Source: Trema orientale (taxonomy: Eukaryota; Streptophyta; Magnoliopsida; Rosales; Cannabaceae). Taken from it: a stretch of DNA of 64,000 bases. The notes under the pieces are model-generated. The model made no database searches and was not told the origin of the DNA. It saw only the letters and a list, made by a program, of their open reading frames with translations. Where the stretch lies: the NCBI GenBank assembly GCA_002914845.1, contig JXTC01000467.1, positions 92,486 to 156,485 on the forward strand, read 5' to 3'. The first letter of the stretch is position 1, and each line of letters begins with the position of its first letter. Positions 1 to 11,254 of this stretch are shown here, piece by piece. Both the position numbers and the translations under genes were made by a program.

Positions 1-900
1 AATAAAAGAAGAAGAATAAAAGCTTGGTCGGTGCAACGTGATGGGTTTTATTGATTCTTTAATCAAATTGTAATTGAAGAAGAAGCTGAATCTGATGGTT
101 TCAAACTCTATAAATAGAGTTCCTTTTCAACGATCCAACACAACCACGGGTCTATCCCTCTTTCTCCCTATTCTATTCTCTTAATTTCTTTTTAGATATT
201 TGAGAGAATGGATTTCCATTTTGAGTAGTTTTTCTAAGCAAGACTGTAGGGAAAGCATTATTGTGTAGTTAGTTTATATTTTTGCTTTGGATTTATGCAA
301 GTATGATTTTAAAGTTTACAATTTTATTTTATGAAAACTCTTATCTTTTGATTTACAATATCTCAGTGATTTTATTTATATTCTCATATAAGTTCAGTCA
401 AGTTTTTCTTATGTGGTGATCAATGTTAAATATAATTGTTTCTGGTAAAATTCTAGACTAAGGGTTCATCTTCTACTGCGTTATTGTATCCTGGATATAT
501 CGTCGATTTTAGGTAACCTTTAAGATAGAATTTGTATGCTTAATTGATTGAGTTTTACAAAATAAATACACGTGTAGTCAAAAAGAGTTTTATTATATTA
601 TTTTCCGGTTGCATGATTGGGATGTAAATTGTGTAACTGAGTTATAACATAAATCGAAGCAGAATTTAACTAGTGAAGCAATATTGTGATCCTTGCACGT
701 CTTGTCGTTTTCTCATTATTATTTTCTCTACAATTTTATAATATTGTCATTGTCCTAAAATAATTCAAAATTTTATTATAATTTCATTTCTTTTGTGTTT
801 ATTTTTATGTAACCTTTTCTTTATAATTTTGGTCACTTATTTGCTCGTTTTTCGCCTCCCTGTGGGATCGACACCTCAAACTTGCTGTAACTACCAGAGT
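1..900. other. Repeat-derived region, possible LTR remnant
   Basis: I see no coding region here. Around 850-905 there is a stretch with CCCTGTGGGATCGACACC followed by a short run ending in TTTGAGCG, resembling text I associate with the 3' part of plant gypsy-type LTRs. The window begins inside this sequence, so the start is missing. The assignment rests on memory of that motif only. Confidence 0.25.
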
Positions 901-904
901 ACAA

Positions 905-1735
905 TTTGAGCGTTAATCATTATTCATTAGTAAAAGTAATCTAGGAAGTCAAACTGTAGGGTTTAAAATGAAGTAAGAATTCTTCAAACAAGTAAAACAA
1001 AGTCGACCTCATCTTTTGACCTCACCTCTCGGCCCCATTTCTCTATTCTTTAACACTAAGTATATTAGAAGAATTTTCGGCACTATGAACTTCACTATTA
1101 TGATGCCAGATCAATTTGATATTAATTTACTCACAATCTTCATCTACATTTAACTATGAGAATTTATATATCTAAACATTTGTATAGCTGTTGTATCTTT
1201 TTTTTTATGTTTTTTTGTTCCTTTTTTTTTTTAAAGAAAAAATGTTGTATCTTTTTGTTTTATTATTTTAACTCTGTTGCATATTTTTATGGTAGGTTAA
1301 ACACTTGAAACATTGGCTTAAGTCTAAGGTGGGTTTTCTGTCATTTTTATAGTTTTCCTAATATATATTGTTATTTCTAAAAAATAGAATATAACAGGGA
1401 ATATAATACTTCTGGAATCTGTTTGGAGAATTTTTTATTTTAGAGAGGAAAGAAAATAAATTCCTCTCTTTCTCTTGTTTGGATTTTATCAAACATGGAA
1501 AGTTCTTCTCTTTTTCTTGTTTGGATTTTATCAAAAATGGGAGGAAAAAAAGTGTTACGTGAGAACGTTTAGAGATATTTTAGAGGATTTACATTATAAT
1601 AAAAATTAGTTCATCTTGTTCATAACACTTTCTTATAAACACTTGTTCATAAATTAACGAATAAATGAACGATATTGTTTTCCTAAGAAGGAAAAAGCTT
1701 GAGTAATGAGTTGACAATGATATGCCTTTAATAAG
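905..1735. repeat. Dispersed repeat family, unit 1
   Basis: This is the first of five related copies. It contains the landmark CACTATTATGATGCCAGAT near 1093, a TTGTATAG...TTGTATCTTTTTG stretch, the landmark GGTTAAACACTTGAAACATTGG near 1295, and a TTTGGAGAA segment near 1420 followed by repeated CTCTTTxTCTTGTTTGGATTTTATC. The same landmarks recur in the same order near 1.9, 2.5, 11.5 and 12.8 kb. A short stretch near 1090-1190 has coding-like character but no open frame spans the unit. Confidence 0.7.
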
Positions 1736-2405
1736 ATAATATTAGTTATTAACAAAAGCAATCTAAGAAGTCAAACTATAGGGTTTAAAAGGAAGTAAGA
1801 ACTTTTCAGAAAAGAAAAATAAACTCAACCCCATCTCTTAGTCGTAGCTCTCAGCCCCATCTCTTTGTTCTTTAACACTATGTGTAATAGTTGAATTTCT
1901 GACTCTATCAACATCACTATTATGATGCCAGATGAACTGGATATTATTTTGACTCACAATTTCGATCTTCATTTAACTGTGGGAATTTATGTATCTAAAC
2001 CTTTGTATATTAGTTGTATCTTTTTGATTTTATTTTTTTTTTAAATATTGTATCTCTTTGTTTTATTGTTTTAACTCTGCTAAATATTTTATGGTAGGTT
2101 AAAGACTTGAAATATTGGCTTGAGGCTAAGGTGGATTTTTTTGTCATTATATGGTTTTCCTCATATATGTTGTTGTCTCTAAAAAAGAGAATATAATAGG
2201 GAATATAATACTTTTGGACTCTGTTTGGAGAAGTTTGAATTTTAGAGTAGAAAGAAAATGAATTCCTCTCTTTCTCTTGTTTTGATATTATCAAATATGG
2301 AAAATTTCTATCTTTCTCTTACTTGGATTTATAAAAAATGGATGGAAAATAGTGTTATGGCAAAAAGTTTAGAGATACTTTATAGAATTTAGATTATAAT
2401 AAAAA
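1735..2405. repeat. Dispersed repeat family, unit 2
   Basis: Second copy, about 820 bp downstream of unit 1, with the same landmarks: GATGCCAGATGAACTGGAT near 1924, GGTAGGTTAAAGACTTGAAATATTGG near 2093, and the CTCTTTCTCTTGTTT stretch near 2260-2330. Divergence from unit 1 is modest by eye. The two lie directly one after the other, so this began as a tandem duplication. Confidence 0.7.
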
Positions 2406-2790
2406 TTAGTTCATCTTGTTCATAGTACTTTCTTATAAACACTTGTTCATAAATTAATGAATAAACTAACAATATTACTGTTATGACGCCAGATGAATTG
2501 GATATTATGTTTACTCACAATCTTGATTTTCATTTAATTGTTAGAATTTATGTATCTAAAAGTTTGTACAGTTGGTTTATTTTTTTGTTTTTGTTTTTTT
2601 TTTTTGAAAATGTTGTATCTTTTTTTTATTGTTTTAACCCTCTTAAATTTTTTTATGGTTTGTTAAAAACTTGAAATATTGGCTTGAGGATGAGGTAATT
2701 TTCTGTCATTTTCATAGTTTTTCCCATATATATTGTTATCTCTAAAAAAAAAAGGAATATTACAGGGAATATAACAGAGAATATTGTTTT
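2405..2790. repeat. Dispersed repeat family, unit 3 (partial)
   Basis: A shortened third copy starting at TTCATCTTGTTCATAGTACT and passing through GACGCCAGATGAATTGGATAT (about 2486) and TTAAAAACTTGAAATATTGGC (about 2660). It lacks the 3' portion seen in units 4 and 5. Confidence 0.65.
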
Positions 2791-2924
2791 CATAATATCA
2801 TTTAATAACATCATCTAAAAAGTGTTACAAAAACAATAGAAGTTTGCACGCAGGAGAGACAAAATATTAGGGTGCTCCAAAAAAAAGAGAAAAATTGTGC
2901 GCCCCTAAAACACTATTAGACCTA

Positions 2925-3000
2925 TCTCTCTCTGACTCGAAAATGGTGATTCAACTCAACCTCTCTCTGACTCGAAAAAGGTGATTTAACTCAATAATGA
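2925..3000. repeat. Short direct repeat, two copies
   Basis: CTCTCTCTGACTCGAAAA followed by GGTGATTxAACTCAA occurs twice in a row with a ~35-bp period. The rest of 2790-3807 holds a 20-nt poly-T (about 3075) and, at about 3384, a GGGTTAATGGCA terminus related to inverted-repeat elements elsewhere in the window. No gene is visible. Confidence 0.6.
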
Positions 3001-3807
3001 CAATTCTAAAGCACTACAACTATGGTGATCACTCTCCTTGGTTCTGAAGGGTGGCTCCTGAAGCTGAGAAGATGCTGTTTTTTTTTTTTTTTTCTCTTTG
3101 TCACTCCCTCTTATATGCTTTTGGAACTCGGCGATTCTGACGATTAATCCTAAATCTCACATTATTTAGGATCTATTCTAGAATTCACCTTAGTTAATAG
3201 TGGGCAAATTAGATCCAATTATTTTCTTCACTATTTCTTTTGTTCCCCATTATAGAATTCCCCAATGTTATATCCAACACTTTGGTTTGGTATTTGTTAT
3301 TTATTTAACTTGATTCACTGTTATTTGAAAAGTCATTCTTACTCTTTTCAAATGTGTTAAAGTCGGCAAGCTCAAACTATCACTTAAGGGTTAATGGCAA
3401 AAATGGTCGATAAACTTTCTTGAAGTAATTTGGTTAGTGGATATTACAATTTTTTTCTAATTTTGGGAATTAAGTGGCCAAATTGTTTTGGTGCTCCCGA
3501 ATTACGTTCCAATTACAATCTCACTCTCACACCTCTAAGTGTACTTTAATATTGTAGAGCTTTGATCACAAGATGGTAGATCAAGTGTTTCCCAAGTGAA
3601 ATTTCCACGTCAAAGGTGGTCCATTTAGTGAGAATAACTCGAGTCCCATAATCAGCTAGCTTAATGGATGATTGGTACACATCCAAAGAGGATATTCAAC
3701 TGGTGGCTAGAGCAAAAGTTTATGGGTGCAAACGAATATTTTAGGATTTATTTAGGACTTTGCAAAATGAAGATTGGTTTTTAAATCTGAACATTATGAG
3801 AATAGAT

Positions 3808-4306
3808 TGTTAGGTTACTTGTGTAACCTAGTATATGGGCTATAGTTTTTATAACAATTATATAATATTAGGGCTGTCTAATTAAGTGGGGCCATTAAGT
3901 GATCTAATTGAGGGCTCAGGAAGTTACCTATTTAGTGTGAACTCTGTAATGTGTGGTTACCTAATCCTAGTCCAATAAGGATTGATGGGGTCTCTATTGG
4001 TGACTAGTATATAAAGACATAACTATAGAGTTTTGGTCCCCAAGACAAATAGAACGTGTGCTCTTCTCCTCTGCCTCCATCAACAGAGAGAGACCCATTG
4101 AGCATACATAGAGTATTCTGACTGTCGAAGACCTTCTACCCTCAGGCTCTAATCAATCGCTTCCGCTTACGTGATCTTCCTTTGCTGTCAAACTCAATAG
4201 ATTCAGGTTAGTCACAGGTTTCTCTCAACAAATCTTTTCCTGACAATTTGGCATGATAGATCCTAGGATTGTATTTGATTTCACAATCCATTATATAAAT
4301 CTAACA
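3808..4306 (+). repeat. 5' LTR of copia element 1
   Basis: 499 bp, TG...CA bounded, same length as the partner at 10015. A TATA-like TAGTATATAAAG lies near 4008. U5 contains a splice-donor-like ATTCAG|GTTAGT at 4206/4207. Confidence 0.95.
4197..4208 (+). promoter_or_regulatory. Putative gag start remnant and 5' splice site in LTR
   Basis: ATAGATTCAG is followed by GTTAGT. At the equivalent place in element 2 the LTR has ATG...GGAG followed by GTTAGT. Splicing from here to the acceptor at 5446 would enter the gag frame in the same phase as in element 2. Here the first codon is ATA, not ATG, in both LTRs, so this copy would lack that start. The function is inferred from position and comparison. 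Confidence 0.45.
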
Positions 4307-4308
4307 AG

Positions 4309-4321
4309 TGGTATCGAGAGT
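4309..4321 (+). promoter_or_regulatory. Primer binding site, element 1
   Basis: TGGTATCGAGAG two bases after the 5' LTR resembles the initiator-methionine tRNA complement TGGTATCAGAGC used by plant copia elements, with a small disturbance in the middle. Confidence 0.75.
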
Positions 4322-4573
4322 AGAAAATCATATTAAATTACTTAGGATAATCATGCATATCTCTATTTTATGATATCTTTACCTATTTAGCTTTCTAGGG
4401 TTTAGATATAACATGTATAATTAATGAATTTTTCATGATTTTGTTGAGATATTGAGTATTTGAGGGTTGAATTCTGAGTTTTGGGTCATAAAATTTACAG
4501 ATTAGGGCGAAAAATCGCATCAGGTTTGAGTTACCCAATTTAAAATCGGGTAATTTACACTAAGGCCGCGACC

Positions 4574-4676
4574 TGGCGCTGCGGCGCCCAGAACAGAGAG
4601 CTGGCGCCGCGGCGCCACCATCAAGGCGCGGTGGCACTGCAGCGTCACCATTCATCAAGTTGGCGCCGCGGCGCCA
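4574..4676 (+). repeat. GC-rich palindrome array in element 1 leader
   Basis: Four copies of a 16-mer palindrome. TGGCGCCGCGGCGCCA is perfect at 4602-4617 and 4661-4676. A near-copy is at 4574-4589, and a decayed copy TGGCACTGCAGCGTCA at 4632-4647 differs from the perfect copy only by transitions. The array is strikingly GC-rich in an AT-rich element and begins about 265 nt after the primer binding site. Confidence 0.9.
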
Positions 4677-5190
4677 CACCTGGGAAGAGAAAATTTGTTT
4701 TGGGTCAAATTTTGGCCTAATGAAGCATACAGTCTCAGTTTTTGGTAGAATTGAGTCATTTTCGACTCAATTCAAGGAGTTCCAACCTGAAACTTAATCA
4801 ATCAATTTTATTTTCTCAACCCAGCTTCAGTACGACCCACACTTTATCCGTTGAAAACTCTATTTGGCTTTAAAAGTTGATAAAAGTGCTTAAAACTCAG
4901 TCGGTCATCCATTTATTTTTATGCATTGAAATTTTCAGTTTAATATTCTAGGCACTTTGGTTATTATTTTCTTTGCACTATTTATTTAAATATTTTGAAA
5001 TAGATGAGTTGAAACAACATGTTGCCAAACTAACCTCTATTGTGTAAATTTATTTATTTTAAAATATTTGAATGATTGTGTGTTCATTGTTCATGCGAAT
5101 AATTACCAGCCCAAAAGAAGATGATTTTTTGGCCGAATAATGAATACATCTGCGATAATAGATATGTGATGGTTATTAAATTTCCATATA

Positions 5191-5310
5191 GACAGTAAAT
5201 CGGCCCAAAGGAAGATTTGCTGTCTAACAGGATTTACTGTCAATATTTGATTACTGCACTGAAGAGTACCACTTACAAGTTAATAAGTCGGCCCAAAGGA
5301 AGACTTATTG
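5191..5310 (+). promoter_or_regulatory. Two leader hairpins with identical loops, element 1
   Basis: Hairpin 1 pairs 5191-5201 with 5214-5224 (11 bp, one G-U). Hairpin 2 pairs 5282-5289 with 5302-5309 (8 bp, extendable by wobble pairs). The stems are unrelated, but both loops are the same 12 nt, GGCCCAAAGGAA. A third, weaker motif copy (GCCCAAAAGAAG) is at about 5109. They sit about 140 nt before the gag acceptor. Confidence 0.7.
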
Positions 5311-5446
5311 ATGTTGTTCTAGGTATCTCGTGATGGAAGCCCACCTTATATGTTTGATGTAATGCTAGTATATCTTATTTTGTATGCTTAGTTTATGACA
5401 TGTTTTAATGTGAGTTATTATTTTTTTACTTTTGTTCTTTATTCAG

Positions 5447-7609
5447 TTTCTGCTTTAAGCATATCTGCTAATTTGAATTTAATTCCTGTACTTAATGGCA
5501 CTAACTTCAAGAAGTAGAAAGAGTACATTGTGATTATGCTCGGTTGCATAGATCTAGACCTTGCACTCAGGAAAGAACAACCTGCTACTATTACAGATGA
5601 AAGTTCTGATACGGATGTTAAGAACTTTGAGCAGTGGGAACGTTCTAATCGCATAAGTCTTATGATCATGAAACATTCCATACCTGAGACCATTAGGGGC
5701 GCTGTGCCAGAGGTTGATAATTCTAAAACTTTCCTTGACGCAATTGTGGAACGTTTCCAAAAGAATAAAAAAGCGAAAACTAGTACCATGCTGAGCAATT
5801 TGCTTGCTATGTGTTATAAAGGTAAAGGGAACATCAGGGAGTACATCATAGAAATATCCAATCTGGCTTCAAAACTAAAGGCACTTAAGTTAGAGCTGTC
5901 AGATGACTTGCTCGTGCAATTAGTACTACTATCTCTTCCACCATAATTCAGTCAATTCAAGATGAGTTACAACACCCAGAAAGAAAAATAGACTCTTAAT
6001 GAGCTCATATCTCAGTGTGTGCAAGAAGAGGATAGGTTGAAACGAGATAAGACTGAGAGTGCTCACCTAGCAACAACCTCTCAAGATAAGAAAAGGAAAA
6101 GGACCAAGGATAAAGGAGCTGCATCTGGGACTTCACATACTAAAGTGCAAAAGAAACAAGATGATGATTCAGCTTGTTTCTTTTGCAAGAAGGCAGGACA
6201 TGTGAAGAAGGAATGTCCCAAGTACGCCACCTGGCGTGTCAAGAAGGGTAAGCTTCTCAATTTTGTCTGTTCTGAGGTTAATTTTGCTTCTGTACCCAAT
6301 CATACTTGGTGGGTAGATACCGGTACCACTACTCACATAAGTATGTCTATGCAGGGTTGTCTGAGGAGTCGTCTGCCAAGTGATGCTGAAAGATACATCT
6401 ATGTGGGCAACGACGATACAGCTACAGTGGAGGTAATAGGTCTATTTAGGTTGCAATTAGGTTCCGGTTTATTTTTAGATTTGGACGAGACATTTGTTGT
6501 ACCGTCATTTAGACGGAATTTAATTTCTATTTCAGTTTTGGACAAATCAGGTTATTCTTGTTCATTTGGAAATAATAAATTTAGTCTTTTTCAGAATTCC
6601 AATATTCTTGCGACTGGTACTTTGATTGGTAACCTATATAAAGTCGACACTATTACCGCAATTAATGAAACTTTGCATGTCGAGAAACGTGGTACAAAAC
6701 GCAAAACCACTGAGAATTCTTCTATGTTATGGCACAAGCAATTAGGACACATCTCTAAACAGAGAATACAGCGTCTTGTGTCAGATAGAATTCTTGACCC
6801 ACTTGACCTTACAGACTTCACAGTTTGTGTTGAGTGCATTAAAGGCAAATAGACAAATGTATGTAAATTAGGTGCTAATAGGAGTTTCGGTGTCATAGAA
6901 CTGATACATACTGATATCTGTGGACCATTCCTTACGACTTCATGGAATGGCGAACAGTATTTCATCACGTTCATAGACGATTACTCTCGCTATGGGTACC
7001 TATATTTAATTCATGAGAAGTCTCAATCCCTTGACGTATTTAAAGCTTTCAAAGCTGAAGTTAAAAATCAACTCGACAAGAAAATTAAAGCTGTCAAATT
7101 CGATCGTGGTGGTGAATACTACGGTAGGTATGATGGATCCGGTGAACAACGTCCAGGACCCTTTGCCCAGTACCTAGAGGAATGTGGAATCGTCCCACAA
7201 TACACAATGCTGGAAAAACCTAGTATGAATGGTATTGCTGAGCGACGAAACCGAATACATAAGGACATAGTGAGGGGTATGATTAGTCATTCCTCCTTAC
7301 CTGAATCACTCTGAGGAGAAGCACTTAAGACTGCAGTTTATATACTCAATAGAGTACCCAGCAAAACAGTAGTTAAAACCCCATATGAACTATGAACAGG
7401 CAAGAAGCCTAGTATTAAGCACTTACATATTTGGGGTTGTCCAGCTGAGGCAAGGCCATACAGGCCACATGAAAAGAAACTGGACTCAAGAACAATAAGC
7501 TGCTATTTTGTTGGCTACGCTGAAAGATCTAGAGGTTTCAAATTCTACGATCCCTCTAATAGGTCCTTTTTCGAGATGGGTAATGTGAGATTCCTTGAAG
7601 ATGTTGAGG

Positions 7610-7681
<72 letters not shown>

Positions 7682-9552
7682 GGGGAGATAAGGTCAGAGA
7701 TATTGTCTTTGAAGAGGAGTTTGTTTCTCTTCCTACAGTTGCTATTGGAGGTGATCAGGCTTCTTTGCCTGACATTGTTCAAGAAGCAAATCTAGAAATT
7801 CAAAACAATATTCCACAACTCCCTGTCCTACATGAGGAAGTTGCTCTTGAATAGCAACCTCAACAACCTCAAGAGGAATTGCCACTAAGGAGATCTACTA
7901 AGGAAAGGAGAAGCGCGATTCCAGATGATTATGTCGTCTATCTCTTAGAACATGAGTTTGATATAGGAGTAGAAAATGATCCAATCAATTTTACTCAAGT
8001 CAAACAAAATTCAAAATCCCAACAGTAGATCACTGCCATGGAAGATGAGATAAAATCCATGAAAGATAATGACGTTTGGGAACTCGTCGAATTGCCAGCA
8101 GGAAAGAAACCTATTGGTTGTAAATGGATTTTCAAAACCAAAAAGGATTCTAAAGGTAATATCGAGAGATATAAGGCTCGTCTAGTTGCCAAGAATTTCA
8201 CTCAGAAAGAAGACATTGATTATAAAGAAACTTTCTCTCCAATTTCTTTGAAAGACTCTTTTAGAATAATTATGGTACGAGTAGCTCATTTTGATCTAGA
8301 GCTACATCAGATAGATGTAAAGACTACGTTTCTCAATGGTGATATTGAGGAAATGATTTATATGGTACAACCAGAAAACTTTGTAACCGAATATCCAAAG
8401 TCTATGGTCTGTAAACTAAAGAAATCCATCTATGGTCTCAAACAAGCATCTCGTCAATAGTATCATAAGTTCTATCAAGTTATTTCCTCATTCGGTTTTG
8501 AGGAAAATACAGTAGATGGATGCATTTATCATAAATTTAGTGGGAGCAAATGTATCTTCCTGGTTTTGTATGTCGATGACATACTTTTGGTATGTAATGA
8601 TATAGGCGAAACCAAGAGATTTCTATAAAACAAATTTGAGATGAAAGATCTTGGGGACGCCTTTTTTGTACTAGGGATTAAAATACACTGAGATCACTCA
8701 CAGGGCATTCTTGGATTATCACAAAAGAGCTATATCGAAAAGGTACTTGATAGGTTTGGCATGAGCAAATGTACCTCAGGAAATACACCCATTGCTAAGA
8801 GTGATAAATTCAGTCTCATTCAATGCCCCAAGAATGAGTTTGAAGCTAAAGAAATGCAGAAGATCCCTTATGCATCTGCAGTAGGGAGTCTGATATATAC
8901 TCAGGTGTGTACGCGTCCGGATATAGCGTACATAATTAGAGTGTTAGGCAGATATTTAAGCAATTCTGGTATGGATCACTGGACAGCAGCAAAGAGGGTT
9001 TTACATTATTTACAGAGAATAAGAGATTACATGCTCACTTATCGGAGATCTGATCATTTGGAGATCGTGGGGTATTTCGACTCCGATTACGCTGGATGCC
9101 TAGATAGTAAGAGATCCACTTCAAGCTATATTTACCTGCTTGCCGGAGGAGCTATATCATAGAAGAGTGTTAAGCAGACGCTCACAATTTCATCCACCAT
9201 GGAGGCAGAGTTTATAGCTTGTCATAAGGCATCGAATCAAGAGATATGGCTGCAGAATTTTATCACCTGGCTGTGAATTGTCGATGAAATTGAGAAGCCA
9301 TTGAAGATTTATTGTGATAATAGAGCCGCTGTTCTATATTCCAATAACAACAGAAGCTCGTCAAAGTCTAAGCATATAGACATTAAGTTTTTAGTTGTTA
9401 AAGAAAGAGTTCAGAGTTACCTAGTGTCTATAAAACATATCGGAACTAATTCCATGTTGGCGGATCTGCTCACCAAAGGTCTAATGCCTAAGGTGTTTTA
9501 TGAGCATACTGCTCATATGGGTGTTGTACCATTTAAAGATGTTCATGATTAG
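5447..9552 (+). pseudogene. Copia gag-pol polyprotein, element 1 (stops, no frameshift)
   Basis: One continuous frame carries all copia domains in order: gag (5447-6150), a CX2CX4HX4C zinc knuckle (6175-6216), protease with a WWVDTG active site (about 6307), the GAG-pre-integrase LWHKQLGH motif (about 6727), integrase core (about 6890-7500), reverse transcriptase with YVDD at 8569-8580, and RNase H ending at the stop 9550-9552. Internal stops are at 5515, 5944, 5989, 6850, 7312, 7393, 7852, 8026, 8458, 8626, 8689, 9160 and 9274. I find no frameshift. Most stops fall where element 2 has tryptophan, glutamine or arginine. A 69-nt G-rich tract (7612-7680) interrupts the region after integrase and preserves the frame. 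It cannot make a full polyprotein. Confidence 0.93.
7612..7680 (+). repeat. Poly-G tract inside the pol frame
   Basis: 32 G, then TT, then 35 G, total 69 nt. It lies where element 2 has an ordinary short G-rich stretch after the integrase core. The length is a multiple of three, so the reading frame survives as a glycine run. It could be slippage expansion or an assembly artefact. Confidence 0.9.
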
Positions 9553-10003
9553 TGGGAGTTAGATTTTATGAGTTCTCTTGTGATAGACACATTTGTTATT
9601 TGATATCAATAAAGTGATGGTTTTCTTTTATACTCTGAATTTATATTTTATTTTCTTTCTATATACTGTTTTGCATAAAGTTGCGATTTTGCATAAAGAG
9701 AAAGACTAAGGTTGATTCGTTGGAATTATAAAGAAGGACCAATTGGAAATAGGCATGTAAGATCACTTTTTGTGTAATTTCCATGCCACACATCCATACT
9801 TGATCTGTGTTATTGCGTGTATTAATTTGATAATCATTGATGGGTTTAGTTACCTACCTAAGTGCAATGAAAGCCGCTTTGATTTCATGTTGATGTACAA
9901 GATGATTCAGATTGTCTTAAGAGTTAATTTCTCAACTGACAGCAATAAAGTGTGTACTCAAGTTTTTATTATACAATTGTCTCAGGAAAAACTCATGTAG
10001 CCC

Positions 10004-10014
10004 AAGTGGGAGAT
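10004..10014 (+). promoter_or_regulatory. Polypurine tract, element 1
   Basis: AAGTGGGAGAT directly before the 3' LTR. The same AAGTGGGAGA core occurs before the 3' LTR of element 2. It primes plus-strand DNA synthesis in LTR elements. Confidence 0.8.
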
Positions 10015-10513
10015 TGTTAGGTTACTCGTGTAACTTAGTATGTGGGCCATAGTTTTTATAACAATTACATAATATTAGGGATGTCTAATTAAGTGGGGCT
10101 ATTAAGTGATCTAACTGAGGGTTCAGGAAGTTACTTATTTAGTGTGGACTCTGTAATGTATGGTTACCTAATCTTAGTCCAATAAAGATTAATGGGGTCT
10201 CTATTGGTGACTAGTATATAAAGACATAACTATAGGATTTTGGTCCCCAAGCCAAATAGAACGTGTGCTCTTCTCCTCTGCCTCCATCAACAGAGAGAGA
10301 TCCATTGAGCATACATAGAGTATTCTGGCTGTAGAAGACCTTCTATCCTCAGACTCTAATCAATCACTTCCGCTTACATAATCTTCCTTTGCTGTCAAAC
10401 TCAATAGATTCAGGTTAGTCACGGGTTTCTCTCAACAAATCTTTTCCTGACAATTTGGCATGATAGATCCTAGGATTGTATTTGGTTTAACAATCCATTA
10501 TGTAAATCTAACA
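10015..10513 (+). repeat. 3' LTR of copia element 1
   Basis: 499 bp, about 30 differences from the 5' copy by eye, mostly transitions. Between the polyprotein stop (9552) and this LTR lie about 460 bp without a recognisable gene. Confidence 0.95.
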
Positions 10514-11254
10514 CAGATATTAAATAATTTACATACAAAAGAATAGAGAAGAAAATATAAACCTGAAGAAAATATAAACCTCTAGAGAAATGAGAATTTA
10601 TATGATACAAAAACTATATTCGTACACCTTCAAATCTAATATATTCTTACACGGGAGACAACACTTATTTTCTTCTCACTAAAAATTTACCAACTTAAGT
10701 GATCATTCTTAAATCTATAGACTTAGTTTATGCAAAACAGTCCTTTGTTTGGACACACTCTAACTCTGACAAGGTTATAATAATATTATGTACTGATTTA
10801 TCTATTTTTTTTTCTTTCGTAATTATATATATAGACACGTTTTGTGAGATCCAAATTATGGGATTCGTCTTGTATAAATTATTCACTACCATGTAATAAG
10901 GGATAGAAAAAAAGTCTCATATGAACTTATAATAATTCCTTTCTTTGAAGTACATTTAAAAAAGATTGTAAAGCTATTTGTTGCAGCGCTTTTCTCCTAG
11001 TTCTGTAATGTTTTCTAGTTCTGTAAAAGTTATGTTTTAGTCACAGTAACCTGAACCTAGAATTATTTCTTATTGGTGCAATTGTTTTTCTTTAGTTTGT
11101 TTTTCTTGTTCTATTTTGTTTTTTTTTTCTTTTCCAATTTTTGAGTGAACGGTTAAAAGCTAAAATGGTTGCTTATGTTTATTTCAAATAATTTAAATTT
11201 TAGGATATATATATATGGTTGCCAATTCAATAGGTCTTTGTTTTTTTACTTATC
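10514..11254. other. AT-rich intergenic stretch
   Basis: No gene is visible. At 11204-11250 a (TA)n run is followed by GGTTGCCAATTCAATAGG, matching the left arm of the MITE at 31838 and so probably a truncated copy. Confidence 0.4.

Larger units (their letters stand above)
4207..5446 (+). other. Putative leader intron of element 1
   Basis: A 1240-nt stretch beginning GTTAGT and ending TTTTGTTCTTTATTCAG just before the gag frame. It contains the primer binding site, the GC-rich palindrome array and the hairpins, and holds no gene. Without splicing, gag would lie behind a >1 kb leader with several ATGs. No transcript evidence is available here. Confidence 0.45.
3808..10513 (+). mobile_element. 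Copia LTR retrotransposon, element 1
   Basis: A complete Ty1/copia element of 6706 bp. Two 499-bp LTRs starting TGTTAG and ending CTAACA flank a primer binding site, a ~1.1 kb leader, one gag-protease-integrase-reverse transcriptase-RNase H frame and a polypurine tract. Domain order (integrase before reverse transcriptase) defines copia. Flanks read TAGAT and CAGAT, an imperfect 5-bp target duplication. By eye the LTRs differ at about 30 sites (about 6%), so it is older than element 2. Thirteen internal stop codons make it incapable of encoding its own proteins. It belongs to the same lineage as element 2 by protein similarity throughout, although the LTRs are unrelated. Confidence 0.95.

Noticed and set aside
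7486..7854. Glycine-rich or proline-rich proteins around the poly-G tract
   Set aside because: These frames exist only because of the homopolymer; the real context is the copia polyprotein.
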